This document shows positions 9,063 to 17,466 of a stretch of 64,000 nt of DNA, piece by piece. Where the stretch lies: positions 124,001 to 188,000 of the forward strand of contig NZ_HG916855.1 of assembly GCF_000577275.2 (NCBI RefSeq), read 5' to 3'. The notes below the pieces were generated by a model. That model ran no database searches. It was not told the DNA's origin and worked only from the letters and a program-made list of their open reading frames with translations. Position 1 is the stretch's first letter. Every line of letters begins with the position of its first letter. The stretch comes from Rhizobium favelukesii (GTDB taxonomy: Bacteria; Pseudomonadota; Alphaproteobacteria; Rhizobiales; Rhizobiaceae). Made by a program: the position numbers and the translations under genes.

Positions 9063-10235
9063 ATGTCGCCCTTGCCACCGCCCGGCGCACCGCTGCCGCA
9101 CTATGTTTCCACCGCACCCTTCGATCCCATGGCGACCGAAGGGATGACGTCTGCGCAATCGCGCATCCATCTCGCCTCGCAGAAGCAATTGATGTGGTGG
9201 AAATTCAAGCAGCACCGGCTGGCGCTTGCCTCCGGTATCTTCCTGCTTGCCATTTACCTCATGATTGTCGTCGTCGAATTCATTGCGCCCTACGGGCTGC
9301 ACACCAGGAATGTCGATTTCATCCACTCGCCGCCACAGCGCGTCCATTTCTTCAACAATGGCAAGTTTGTCGGCCCCTTCGTCTACGGGCGAAGCATGTC
9401 GCTTGATCTCGACACGCTGCACCGGATCTACACCGACAAGCCAAACGATGTGCAGCCGATCCGTTTCTTCTGCCGCGGCGATCCCTACAAGCTCTGGGGG
9501 CTGGTGAGTTCTGACCTGCATCTGGTCTGCCCGGCAATCGGCGGACAGATGTTTCTACTCGGTACTGACCGCCTCGGTCGCGATGTGCTTTCCCGCATTC
9601 TCTACGGCGCGCGCATTTCGCTGACGATCGGCCTGATCGGCATCACCATCAGCTTCTGCCTCGGCATCGTGATCGGCGGCCTTGCCGGCTATTGGGGCGG
9701 CGCCTTCGATTTGATCGTTCAGCGCGTGATCGAAGTGCTGCAGTCGTTGCCGAGCCTGCCGCTTTGGATGGCGCTGGCGGCGATCATGCCGGTCACCTGG
9801 AGCCCGATCGTCATCTATTTCGGGATCACGGTCATCCTGGGGATCATCGATTGGACCGGGCTGGCGCGAGCGGTGCGCTCGAAACTCTTGGCTCTGCGGG
9901 AAGAAGATTATGTGCAGGCCGCCCAGCTGATGGGCGCCAGCACACCGCGCGTCATTGGCCGACACCTTGTTCCCGGCTTCATGTCCCATCTGATCGCCTC
10001 TGCCACGATTTCGATCCCTGGGATGATTCTTGGCGAGACGGCACTCAGCTTTCTTGGCCTCGGTCTGCGTCCGCCGATCACCAGTTGGGGCATTCTGCTG
10101 ACAGAAGCAAAGAGCGTAAGCGTCATCGCATTCTATCCATGGTTGCTTTTTCCGATTATACCGGTCGTTCTGGTGATTTTGGCGTTCAACTTTCTGGGAG
10201 ACGGCTTGCGCGATGCGGCAGATCCCTACAAATAG
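9063..10235 (+). CDS. ABC transporter permease (DppC/OppC type)
   Basis: Second membrane subunit, 390 residues, longer than the usual 290-310 because of an extended N-terminus and a large first periplasmic segment between the first helix (LASGIFLLAIYLMIVVVEFIAPYG) and the core. Core family features are LGTDRLGRDVLSRILYGARISL near residue 160 and the EAA loop EEDYVQAAQLMGASTPRVIGRHLVPG near 280. The start codon directly follows the stop of the first permease. It closes the 4264-10235 importer operon. The 89 bases to the following glycosyltransferase gene could still be read through. Confidence 0.92.
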   Translation: MSPLPPPGAPLPHYVSTAPFDPMATEGMTSAQSRIHLASQKQLMWWKFKQHRLALASGIFLLAIYLMIVVVEFIAPYGLHTRNVDFIHSPPQRVHFFNNGKFVGPFVYGRSMSLDLDTLHRIYTDKPNDVQPIRFFCRGDPYKLWGLVSSDLHLVCPAIGGQMFLLGTDRLGRDVLSRILYGARISLTIGLIGITISFCLGIVIGGLAGYWGGAFDLIVQRVIEVLQSLPSLPLWMALAAIMPVTWSPIVIYFGITVILGIIDWTGLARAVRSKLLALREEDYVQAAQLMGASTPRVIGRHLVPGFMSHLIASATISIPGMILGETALSFLGLGLRPPITSWGILLTEAKSVSVIAFYPWLLFPIIPVVLVILAFNFLGDGLRDAADPYK

Positions 10236-10324
10236 CGGCCAGCCCGGCGGAGCGCTGCTCTGTCTTCTGACGGCCAGCAGAAACCGACGGTGCTAGTATG
10301 GTCTACAGCGCAGAAGGATTGCCC

Positions 10325-11533
10325 ATGGCACGGCGCCTGGAAGATGCCCGTATCCTCATGTATAGCCACGACACGTTCGGACTCGGCCATTTGCGCCGCT
10401 GCCGCGCGATCGCGCATGCTTTGGTCGAGGATTATCGCGGCCTCAACATTCTCATTATCTCTGGTGCCACGATCGCCGGCGCGTTCGACTATCGAGCGCG
10501 CGTCGACTTCGTGAAGATCCCGAGCGTTATCAAGCTTCGCAACGGCGAATATACCTCGATGGCGGGCCATATCGACCTGCATGAAACGCTGAAGATGCGT
10601 GAGGCCAGTATTCGCCACACGGCCGAAACGTTCCAACCCGACATTTTCATCGTCGACAAGGAGCCGATGGGGCTGAAGGGTGAGGTCGAGGAGACGTTGG
10701 CCTATCTCAAGGCGCGCGGCACCGTTCTGGTGCTTGGGCTGCGCGAAATCATGGATGCGCCACACCTGCTCGATGCCGAATGGAAGCGAAACGGCATCAT
10801 GCAAAAGATCGACCACTATTACGATTCCGTCTGGGTTTACGGGCCGCCGGATTTCTACGATCCGCTCGTCGGTCTGGACGTTCCGGCAAGTGTGCGCAGA
10901 AAGATGGATTTCGTGGGATTCTTGCAACGCAGTGTCTCCACGAGCAAGACCTCGATCAATGCACGCTCGGACAACTACATTCTGGTCACGACCGGCGGTG
11001 GCGGCGACGGGTCAGATCTGGTCCACGATGTCATGAATGCCTATGAGAATGATCCGACCTTGCAACAAAAAGCCCTCGTTGTGCTGGGCCCTTACATGCC
11101 AGCGGCCGAGCGCTCCAAGCTGGTGGCCAAAGGGTCACGCATCCCCTACATCGAGGTGATCGAGTTCGATAACCACATGGAAGAATTGATGGTGGGCGCC
11201 ACGGGCGTCGTGGCCATGGGCGGTTACAATACCTATTGCGAAATCCTCTCGTTCGACAAGCCTGCCCTTATTGTTCCTCGCGTGAAGCCGCGGCAGGAGC
11301 AGTTGTTGCGCGCCAGGCGGGCAAGTGCGCTCGGGCTCGTTGATGTATTGCTGCCGGATCAGTCCGCAGATCCGACGGTCATGTCTGAAGCGTTGAAACG
11401 ACTGCCCGAACGCGTACCGCCGTCAAAGAGTGGCTGTACCTTGCAGCTGCAAGGCTTGGATCATATCTCGCAGACGGTCGGACATTGGCTGGATGGCCGC
11501 GGTCGCCACCTGTCCGTCGTCGGGGCCGAGTGA
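10325..11533 (+). CDS. glycosyltransferase, MurG/GT28-like
   Basis: Predicted cytoplasmic GT-B glycosyltransferase of 402 residues. The N-terminal YSHDTFGLGHLRRCRAIAHAL is the glycine/histidine-rich acceptor-side motif of this group. The C-terminal half has ILVTTGGGGDG, EFDNHMEELMVGATGVVAMGGYNTYCEIL and PALIVPRVKPRQEQLLRA, the MurG-like donor-binding loop pattern. The start at 10325 is chosen because AGAAGGA lies 6 bases upstream; the frame continues to an ATG at 10298 without a ribosome site. The stop overlaps the next gene start in a GTGA junction. It is related to the third glycosyltransferase of the cluster, suggesting duplication. Sugar and acceptor are unknown. Confidence 0.82.
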   Translation: MARRLEDARILMYSHDTFGLGHLRRCRAIAHALVEDYRGLNILIISGATIAGAFDYRARVDFVKIPSVIKLRNGEYTSMAGHIDLHETLKMREASIRHTAETFQPDIFIVDKEPMGLKGEVEETLAYLKARGTVLVLGLREIMDAPHLLDAEWKRNGIMQKIDHYYDSVWVYGPPDFYDPLVGLDVPASVRRKMDFVGFLQRSVSTSKTSINARSDNYILVTTGGGGDGSDLVHDVMNAYENDPTLQQKALVVLGPYMPAAERSKLVAKGSRIPYIEVIEFDNHMEELMVGATGVVAMGGYNTYCEILSFDKPALIVPRVKPRQEQLLRARRASALGLVDVLLPDQSADPTVMSEALKRLPERVPPSKSGCTLQLQGLDHISQTVGHWLDGRGRHLSVVGAE

Positions 11534-12792
11534 AGACCAAGACCTTGTCGCAGCGTCGTAAGATCCTTGTCGTTCTGAAGGGCTATCCGCGCCTTTCGGA
11601 AACGTTTATCGCCCAGGAACTGCGCGGTCTGGAGAAGGCCGGCTTCAACCTGACCTTGATCTCGATGCGCCGCCCCACCGACAAGAAGCGGCATCCGGTG
11701 CATGACGAGATCAGGGCACGCGTCGTCTATCTGCCGGAGTATCTCCATGAGGAGCCGATCCGCGTGCTGAAGGGACTGATGGCGAGCTTTCGTAAGCCCG
11801 GCATCAAGGCGCTGTGGAAACGCTTCTTCAAGGACCTGGCGCGCGACCTCTCCCGCAACCGCTTCAGACGGCTTGGACAGGCGATGGTACTCGCACGCGA
11901 GTGGCCGGACAATGGCGAATGGCTGCACGCACATTTCATCCATACCCCCGCCTCCGTGACCGAATATACGAGCATTCTTACCGGCGTGCCGTGGACGTGC
12001 TCTGCCCATGCCAAGGACATCTGGACATCGCCCGATTGGGAACTGCATGAGAAGCTTGGCAGTGCCCGCTGGACCGTGACCTGCACGCGAAGCGGATACG
12101 AGCACATGCGGACGCTGACACCGCGCAAGGAAGCTGTGCATTTGAGCTATCACGGGCTCGATCTGGCACGTTTCGGGCATTTCGGCGGCAAACGATCGCA
12201 GCGCGATGGCAGCGACCCGGCGGATCCGGCCTTCATTCTCAGCGTCGGCCGCGCGGTGGAGAAGAAGGGATACGACACGCTGTTGAAGGCACTGTCCCTG
12301 CTGCCCGGCGACTTGAACTGGCGTTTCGAACATATCGGTGGTGGCGACAATCTGTCGAAGCTGAAGGTCCTGGCTGCGGACCTTAATCTGGCGGATCGGA
12401 TCACCTGGAAGGGTGCACTTGCCCAGGAAGATGTGCTCGATCATTATCGCCGGGCCGATGTTTTTGCGCTTGCCTGCCGGATTGCTTCCAATGGTGATCG
12501 CGACGGTTTGCCGAACGTGCTGGTGGAGGCGTCCAGCCAGCGTGTGCCTTGCATTTCGACGTCGGTATCCGGCGTCCCAGAGCTTCTCGTCGATGGCGAA
12601 AACGGGATGGTGGTGCCACCGGACGACCCAGCAGCGTTCGCGGTGGCACTTGAGGAAATGATCCGCCATCCCGCCTTGCGGTCGCGGTTGGGAAACGCCG
12701 CGGAAAAGCGCGTGCGCGAGCATTTCGATCATGAGGCGAGTATCGATCAGCTTGGCCGGCTGTTTGCAGACGAATGGCAGAAAGCCTCATGA
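11530..12792 (+). CDS. glycosyltransferase, family 4 (GT-B)
   Basis: 420-residue retaining-type glycosyltransferase. The N-terminal half has KGYPRLSETFIAQELRGLEKAGF, the usual GT4 opening. The C-terminal half has ILSVGRAVEKKGYDTLLKAL, IGGGDNLSKL, ITWKGALAQEDVLDHYRRADVFALAC and GLPNVLVEASSQRVPCISTSVSGVPELL, which contains the conserved acidic E-x7-E donor-site pattern in variant form. The frame is open to 11485, but the GTG at 11530 overlaps the previous stop and fits the translational coupling seen in the cluster. Its own stop overlaps the next ATG. It probably adds a sugar to a lipid-linked or surface glycan. Confidence 0.87.
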   Translation: MKTKTLSQRRKILVVLKGYPRLSETFIAQELRGLEKAGFNLTLISMRRPTDKKRHPVHDEIRARVVYLPEYLHEEPIRVLKGLMASFRKPGIKALWKRFFKDLARDLSRNRFRRLGQAMVLAREWPDNGEWLHAHFIHTPASVTEYTSILTGVPWTCSAHAKDIWTSPDWELHEKLGSARWTVTCTRSGYEHMRTLTPRKEAVHLSYHGLDLARFGHFGGKRSQRDGSDPADPAFILSVGRAVEKKGYDTLLKALSLLPGDLNWRFEHIGGGDNLSKLKVLAADLNLADRITWKGALAQEDVLDHYRRADVFALACRIASNGDRDGLPNVLVEASSQRVPCISTSVSGVPELLVDGENGMVVPPDDPAAFAVALEEMIRHPALRSRLGNAAEKRVREHFDHEASIDQLGRLFADEWQKAS

Positions 12793-13922
12793 AGACGCCC
12801 CGGGTCTTTTTCTATGTCCAACACCTGCTTGGCATCGGCCACATTGCTCGGGCAAGCCGCATCGCCAGCGCGCTCGTCAGCGACGGGTTCGACGTCACCG
12901 TTGTGACCGGCGGTCTGCCGGTTCCGGGTTTCCCCGCAGGCGGCATCAAGACGGTGGCGCTGCCGCCGGTTGTGGCGAGCAATGCGGGTTTTTCCGGACT
13001 TGCGGACGGCAATGGCGTTGCCGCCGACGCGGCATTCCTGAGCCGGCGTCGCGATCTGCTGCTTGCCGCCTTTTTTGATGCAGTGCCGGATGTCGTCATC
13101 ATCGAAGCTTTTCCCTTTGGTCGCCGGCAGATGCGGTTCGAATTGCTTCCGCTTCTTGACGCCCTCGAAACGGCGCATCCTCGACCGAAGCTCTTTAGCT
13201 CCGTGCGCGATATCCTGCAGCAGAACCGCAAGCCGGGACGCGACGAGGAGACCGTCGGGCTTGTCAGGGACCATTTTGACGGGGTCTTGGTGCACGGGGA
13301 TCCCGACTTTGTGCGTTTGGAAGATACGTTTCCCTTGACGTGCGAGATCGCATCGAAAATTCGCTATACCGGCATGGTGGCGGCCGCACGCTCGGCCGAT
13401 CCCAAGGAAACCTTTGACATTATTGCATCCGCCGGTGGCGGAGCGGTCGGCCTTGATCTGCTTGGTGCCGCCAACAAAGCCGCCGCCCTGTTGCCGGCGA
13501 ACCTGCGGTGGCTGCTTATCGGCGGGCCGAACCTTCCGGAGGTCGATTTCGCCAGCTTGGCGGATGCGGCGCCGCAAAATGTTACCCTCGTCCGGTTTCG
13601 CAAGGATTTCCCTTCGCTGCTGCGCGGCGCGCGCGTTTCCATCTCGCAGGCGGGTTACAACACCATTGGTGATCTGCTGCAGACCGATTGCAGGGCGATC
13701 CTCGTTCCCTTCGTTGCTGGCGGAGAAACGGAGCAGACGGTTCGTGCGCAACGGCTGCAGGCACTCGGGCTTGCAGATGTCCTGCCGCAGGCCGGTCTGA
13801 CCCCCGAGATCGTTGCCGGTGCTATCAGGACTGCACTTGCGACGCGGCGCGCGGCGCCGGTGTCGCTGGATCTGAGCGGTGCTCACAAAACAGCGGCGAT
13901 CATTCGTTCAATGATTGGCTGA
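12789..13922 (+). CDS. glycosyltransferase, MurG/GT28-like (second copy)
   Basis: 377-residue GT-B glycosyltransferase. FFYVQHLLGIGHIARASRIASALVSDGFDV is the N-terminal glycine-rich loop. IASAGGGAVG, PSLLRGARVSISQAGYNTIGDLLQ and AILVPFVAGGETEQTVRAQRL form the donor-site region. The organisation mirrors the gene at 10325, so the two flank the GT4 gene as paralogues. The ATG at 12789 overlaps the preceding stop; a start at 12774 would lie inside the upstream gene. The 195 bases that follow are non-coding and probably contain the promoter for the ABC-like gene. Confidence 0.82.
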   Translation: MKTPRVFFYVQHLLGIGHIARASRIASALVSDGFDVTVVTGGLPVPGFPAGGIKTVALPPVVASNAGFSGLADGNGVAADAAFLSRRRDLLLAAFFDAVPDVVIIEAFPFGRRQMRFELLPLLDALETAHPRPKLFSSVRDILQQNRKPGRDEETVGLVRDHFDGVLVHGDPDFVRLEDTFPLTCEIASKIRYTGMVAAARSADPKETFDIIASAGGGAVGLDLLGAANKAAALLPANLRWLLIGGPNLPEVDFASLADAAPQNVTLVRFRKDFPSLLRGARVSISQAGYNTIGDLLQTDCRAILVPFVAGGETEQTVRAQRLQALGLADVLPQAGLTPEIVAGAIRTALATRRAAPVSLDLSGAHKTAAIIRSMIG

Positions 13923-14117
13923 AACCCTCGCACTTTGCGAAAGTCATGTGATATAAACAACGTCCCGGCGAGAATCGGCATGACGACGGCAAGCCGATTC
14001 GCCTTGTTTTCATTATGAGATCCGGCGGTCCGGTTGCATGGTCCTGTTTTCGGCATTCCCCTTTGTCTTGCCGCAGGTTCACTGCCCCCAGATTTCCCAG
14101 GCAACTGACGGTTAGCA

Positions 14118-16832
14118 ATGGAAAAAAGCCTCGCGCGTTACATCTGGTCAAACACGCGGCTGCAGCAGCTCTGGATTTTGACAGTCGTTGCAGTTTCGAT
14201 GATCCCCTATTTCCTGTCTTTCGACCTGCCGAAGCAGATCGTCAACGGACCGATTCAGGGTTCGGGCTTCGAGGGCCAGGGCGCAACACAAACCTTCATG
14301 CGGCTCGTCTATACGTTTCCCGTCATCGGCGAAGTCGAGTTCTTCAAGGGTGTCCAGCTTGACCGGCTGCAGATGCTGATGGGGCTGAGCCTCGTCTTCC
14401 TGGCGCTTGTTGTTCTGAACGGACTCTTCAAATTCTATATCAACACCTACAAGGGGCGGCTTGGCGAGCGGATGCTGCGCCGCATTCGCTTCGAGCTGAT
14501 AGACCGGGTCCTGCGGTTCCCGCCGTCGCATTTCAAGCGCGTCAAATCGGCTGAGATCGCGACAATGATCAAGGATGAAGTGGAGCCGATGGGCGGCTTC
14601 ACGGGCGATGCCTTCGTTTCGCCGGCCCTGCTCGGCGGTCAGGCGCTGACGGCACTCGCCTTTATCATCATTCAGAACTTCTGGCTCGGGATGATCGCTG
14701 CGGCGATCGTCGGTGTCCAGGCGGTCGTGATCCCGCGCATGAGAAAGCGGCTGCTTGAGCTTGGCCGCCTGCGTCAGATCACAGCGCGCGAACTGTCTGG
14801 CCGCGTCGGCGAGATCGTCGATGGCATAGGCACAATTCATGGTAACGACACGTCGAATTTCGAGCGTGCCGACATTGCCACGCGGCTTGGGTTGATCTTC
14901 TCGATCCGATACGATCTCTATCAGTGGAAGTTTCTGGTCAAGTTCCTGAACAACTTTCTGGCCCAGGTGACGCCGTTCCTGTTTTATGCGATCGGCGGCT
15001 ATCTCGCGCTGCAGGGGCGCCTGGATATCGGTCAGCTTGTGGCCGTCATCAGCGCCTACAAGGACCTGCCCGGTCCGCTGAAGGAGCTAATCGATTGGGA
15101 TCAGATGCGCCAGGACGTGCAGGTCAAGTACCAGCAGGTCTACGAGCAGTTCAACGTGGAGCCGTTGATCGATGGCAAGATCCAGGAGATTTCGGATGCG
15201 GCGATAGGCGCATTGTCGGCCCCGCTCGTGATCACCAACCTGACTGTGAGTGACGATAGCGGCGCGCGGCTGGTCGACCACGTCTCGGTCGAGATCAAGC
15301 CGAATGAAACGGTCGCGGTGGTCGGCCCGAACTCCAGCGGCGCGGAAGCCTTCGCGGAGGCTCTCGGTCGGCTGGTGTGGCCGGACTCCGGCCGCGTGAC
15401 CATCGACGGCAAGGACCTTCTCGATCTGCCCGAGTCCATCACCGGTCGACGCATTTCCTACGCATCCGCCGACACCTACTTCTTCCACGGGACGCTGCAG
15501 GACAATCTCCTTTACGGCTTGAAGCACGCCCCCTTGCGCGAGCCGCAATATGACGGCAAGGAGGCTCTGGAGGCCAAGTGGCATGCTGAAGAGGCCGTCA
15601 AGGCCGGCAATCCGACGATGGATATCAACAGCGACTGGGTGGACTATCAGGCCGCCGGTGCGACGGGCCCGCACGACATCCTAACGGCGATCCGGCCGGT
15701 GCTCGATGCCGTGCTCATTTCGCAGGACATTCTCGATCTCGCGCTTCGATCGACGGTTAACACAAGCGTGCATGTGGCGCTCGCCGATCACATCGTCGAT
15801 CTGCGATCGGCACTGCGCCAGCGCATGCAGGAAACCGAGCTCGCCAACATCGTCGTGCCGTTTGATTTCGACGCCTACAATCGGCAGGCCACGGTCGGCG
15901 AGAACCTGCTCTTCGGTTCGATGAAGCGGCCGATGATGAACAATCGCCGGTTGGCGGCGCATCCCTATTTCCAGGCGCTTTTTCGTGAGACCGGTCTCAG
16001 CAACGATCTCTATGCCATGGGCCTTGAGATCGCGGAAAACGCCGTCGAACTCTTTCATGACCTGCCGCCGGATCACCCGTTCTTCCAGCAGCTGACCTTC
16101 ATGACGGCAGACGATATCCCGACCTATCAGGCTCTGCTGCAGAAACTGCAGAGCCGACGGTTTGACGACGCAGCTCCCGACGAGCGTTCGGCCATTATTC
16201 GGCTAAGCTTTGCCTATATCGAGCCGCGGCATCGTTTTGGTCTGCTGACAGACGAGCTGATGGAAAAGATCGTCAATGCCCGCAAGCAGTTCCACGAGAA
16301 CATTCCTGAAGATCTCGCCGCCGTCATCGAACGATACGATCCGGAGCGCTTCATCTCCTCGGCAAGCCTGATGGACAACGTCCTGTTCGGACGTATCGCC
16401 TACCAGCAGGCCGACGCGTCCGATCGTATCCGGGCCATCATGGGTGACCTGTTCGACAAGCTCGACCTGTTCGACGACGTCTTGTCGATCGGGCTTGAAT
16501 TTGACGTTGGCTCAGGCGGCAAACGCCTGACAATGGTGCAGCGGCAGAAGCTCAATCTTGCCCGCGCGCTTCTCAAACGATCTGACTATTTCGTCTTCAA
16601 TCGGCCGATGTCAGCGCTCGACCAGCGTGTTCAGGACCAGATCACGCGCAACATTGTCGAAGGATTGCACAAGGAAGGCGAACGGCCGGCCATCATCTGG
16701 GTGCTTTCGAACGCAAAACTCGCGGAAATGTTTGATCGAATCCTGTTGTTTGACCGCGGCGCGCTGGCCGAAGCAGGCAACTTTCCGGAGCTTTCCGAAC
16801 AAAACGGTATGTTCAAGGAACTGTTATCGTAA
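14118..16832 (+). CDS. ABC-exporter-like protein with degenerate nucleotide-binding domain
   Basis: 904 residues. The N-terminal part (about 1-330) is a type I ABC exporter membrane domain with hydrophobic segments near 18-34, 88-112, 175-205 and 275-300, and a typical coupling region (RELSGRVGEIVDGIGTIHGND). The C-terminal part looks like an ABC ATPase but every catalytic motif is lost. Walker A reads GPNSSGAEA (403-411, Lys replaced by Ala). The signature reads GSGGK near 798. Walker B reads FVFNRP near 825 (Asp-Glu replaced by Asn-Arg). The H-loop histidine is replaced near 865; only the D-loop SALD remains. About 300 extra residues separate Walker A from the signature and repeat the segment (E/D)N(L/V)L(F/Y)G at 462-467, 596-600 and 753-758. 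ATP hydrolysis is unlikely; a structural or regulatory role is inferred. Confidence 0.85.
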   Translation: MEKSLARYIWSNTRLQQLWILTVVAVSMIPYFLSFDLPKQIVNGPIQGSGFEGQGATQTFMRLVYTFPVIGEVEFFKGVQLDRLQMLMGLSLVFLALVVLNGLFKFYINTYKGRLGERMLRRIRFELIDRVLRFPPSHFKRVKSAEIATMIKDEVEPMGGFTGDAFVSPALLGGQALTALAFIIIQNFWLGMIAAAIVGVQAVVIPRMRKRLLELGRLRQITARELSGRVGEIVDGIGTIHGNDTSNFERADIATRLGLIFSIRYDLYQWKFLVKFLNNFLAQVTPFLFYAIGGYLALQGRLDIGQLVAVISAYKDLPGPLKELIDWDQMRQDVQVKYQQVYEQFNVEPLIDGKIQEISDAAIGALSAPLVITNLTVSDDSGARLVDHVSVEIKPNETVAVVGPNSSGAEAFAEALGRLVWPDSGRVTIDGKDLLDLPESITGRRISYASADTYFFHGTLQDNLLYGLKHAPLREPQYDGKEALEAKWHAEEAVKAGNPTMDINSDWVDYQAAGATGPHDILTAIRPVLDAVLISQDILDLALRSTVNTSVHVALADHIVDLRSALRQRMQETELANIVVPFDFDAYNRQATVGENLLFGSMKRPMMNNRRLAAHPYFQALFRETGLSNDLYAMGLEIAENAVELFHDLPPDHPFFQQLTFMTADDIPTYQALLQKLQSRRFDDAAPDERSAIIRLSFAYIEPRHRFGLLTDELMEKIVNARKQFHENIPEDLAAVIERYDPERFISSASLMDNVLFGRIAYQQADASDRIRAIMGDLFDKLDLFDDVLSIGLEFDVGSGGKRLTMVQRQKLNLARALLKRSDYFVFNRPMSALDQRVQDQITRNIVEGLHKEGERPAIIWVLSNAKLAEMFDRILLFDRGALAEAGNFPELSEQNGMFKELLS

Positions 16833-16925
16833 TATTCTACTGAGGGGACAATAAAGATGGCGCCCCTTGCGAGGTGCCACGGTCAAACGTCGTGCACCGA
16901 ACAGCGCGACAGGGATAATACGTTT

Positions 16926-17393
16926 ATGCTGTTGAGAGACGAAGTCGAAATGCTGCGGCGGGTGCCAATCTTCTCGCGGATAGCACCTGCGAAACTCAAA
17001 TTGTTGGCCTTCACTTCCGATCGCATGACATACAACGTCGGACAGGACCTCTTCCATCAGGGCGATCCGGCCGATGCCGCTTATGTCGTTCTGTCGGGAA
17101 CCGCCGACATTCTTGTCCATTCGCCCGCCGGCGACATCAAGGTCGCCGATGTGGAACTCAATTCGATCGTCGGCGAAATCGCCATTCTATGTGACGTCTC
17201 GCGTACCGCGACGGTTCGCGCCACCTCGCCTTTGGAAGTCCTGCGCATCAGCAAGGAACACTTCCTGAAATTGCTCAGCGATTTCCCCGAAATGGCCGTC
17301 GAGGTGATGCGGGTGTTGGCAGACCGTCTGAACCATACAACGGCGGAACTGACTGCAGCCCGTGCGGCGAAGCTGCCGCAGGTCGCGATGTAG
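16926..17393 (+). CDS. stand-alone cyclic-nucleotide-binding domain protein
   Basis: About 155 residues consisting of one CRP/PKA-type cNMP-binding domain and no DNA-binding helix-turn-helix. The beta-barrel is visible as FHQGDPADAAYVVLSGTADI. The phosphate-binding cassette is VGEIAILCDVSRTATVRA, with the conserved Gly-Glu and the Arg-Thr-Ala that contact the cyclic nucleotide. The start at 16926 gives the usual N-terminus of such proteins; an in-frame ATG at 16857 with a GAGGGG site upstream would add 23 residues and cannot be excluded. It follows the degenerate ABC-like gene closely and ends before a terminator. It probably acts as a cNMP-responsive partner protein rather than as a transcription factor. 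Confidence 0.85.
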   Translation: MLLRDEVEMLRRVPIFSRIAPAKLKLLAFTSDRMTYNVGQDLFHQGDPADAAYVVLSGTADILVHSPAGDIKVADVELNSIVGEIAILCDVSRTATVRATSPLEVLRISKEHFLKLLSDFPEMAVEVMRVLADRLNHTTAELTAARAAKLPQVAM

Positions 17394-17417
17394 CGATTTC
17401 AACGTCTTTGAAGGCAA

Positions 17418-17452
17418 AAGGCCTGCCTCAGATCGTGAGGCAGGCCTTTTTT
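17418..17452. terminator. strong rho-independent terminator, bidirectional
   Basis: A perfect 13-base-pair stem (17418-17430 with 17436-17448) encloses a 5-base loop. On the plus strand the second arm runs into six T; on the minus strand it runs into four T. It lies between the convergent cNMP-binding and MFS genes and should end both transcripts. Confidence 0.9.
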
Positions 17453-17466
17453 CTGTTTTGGCGCAT

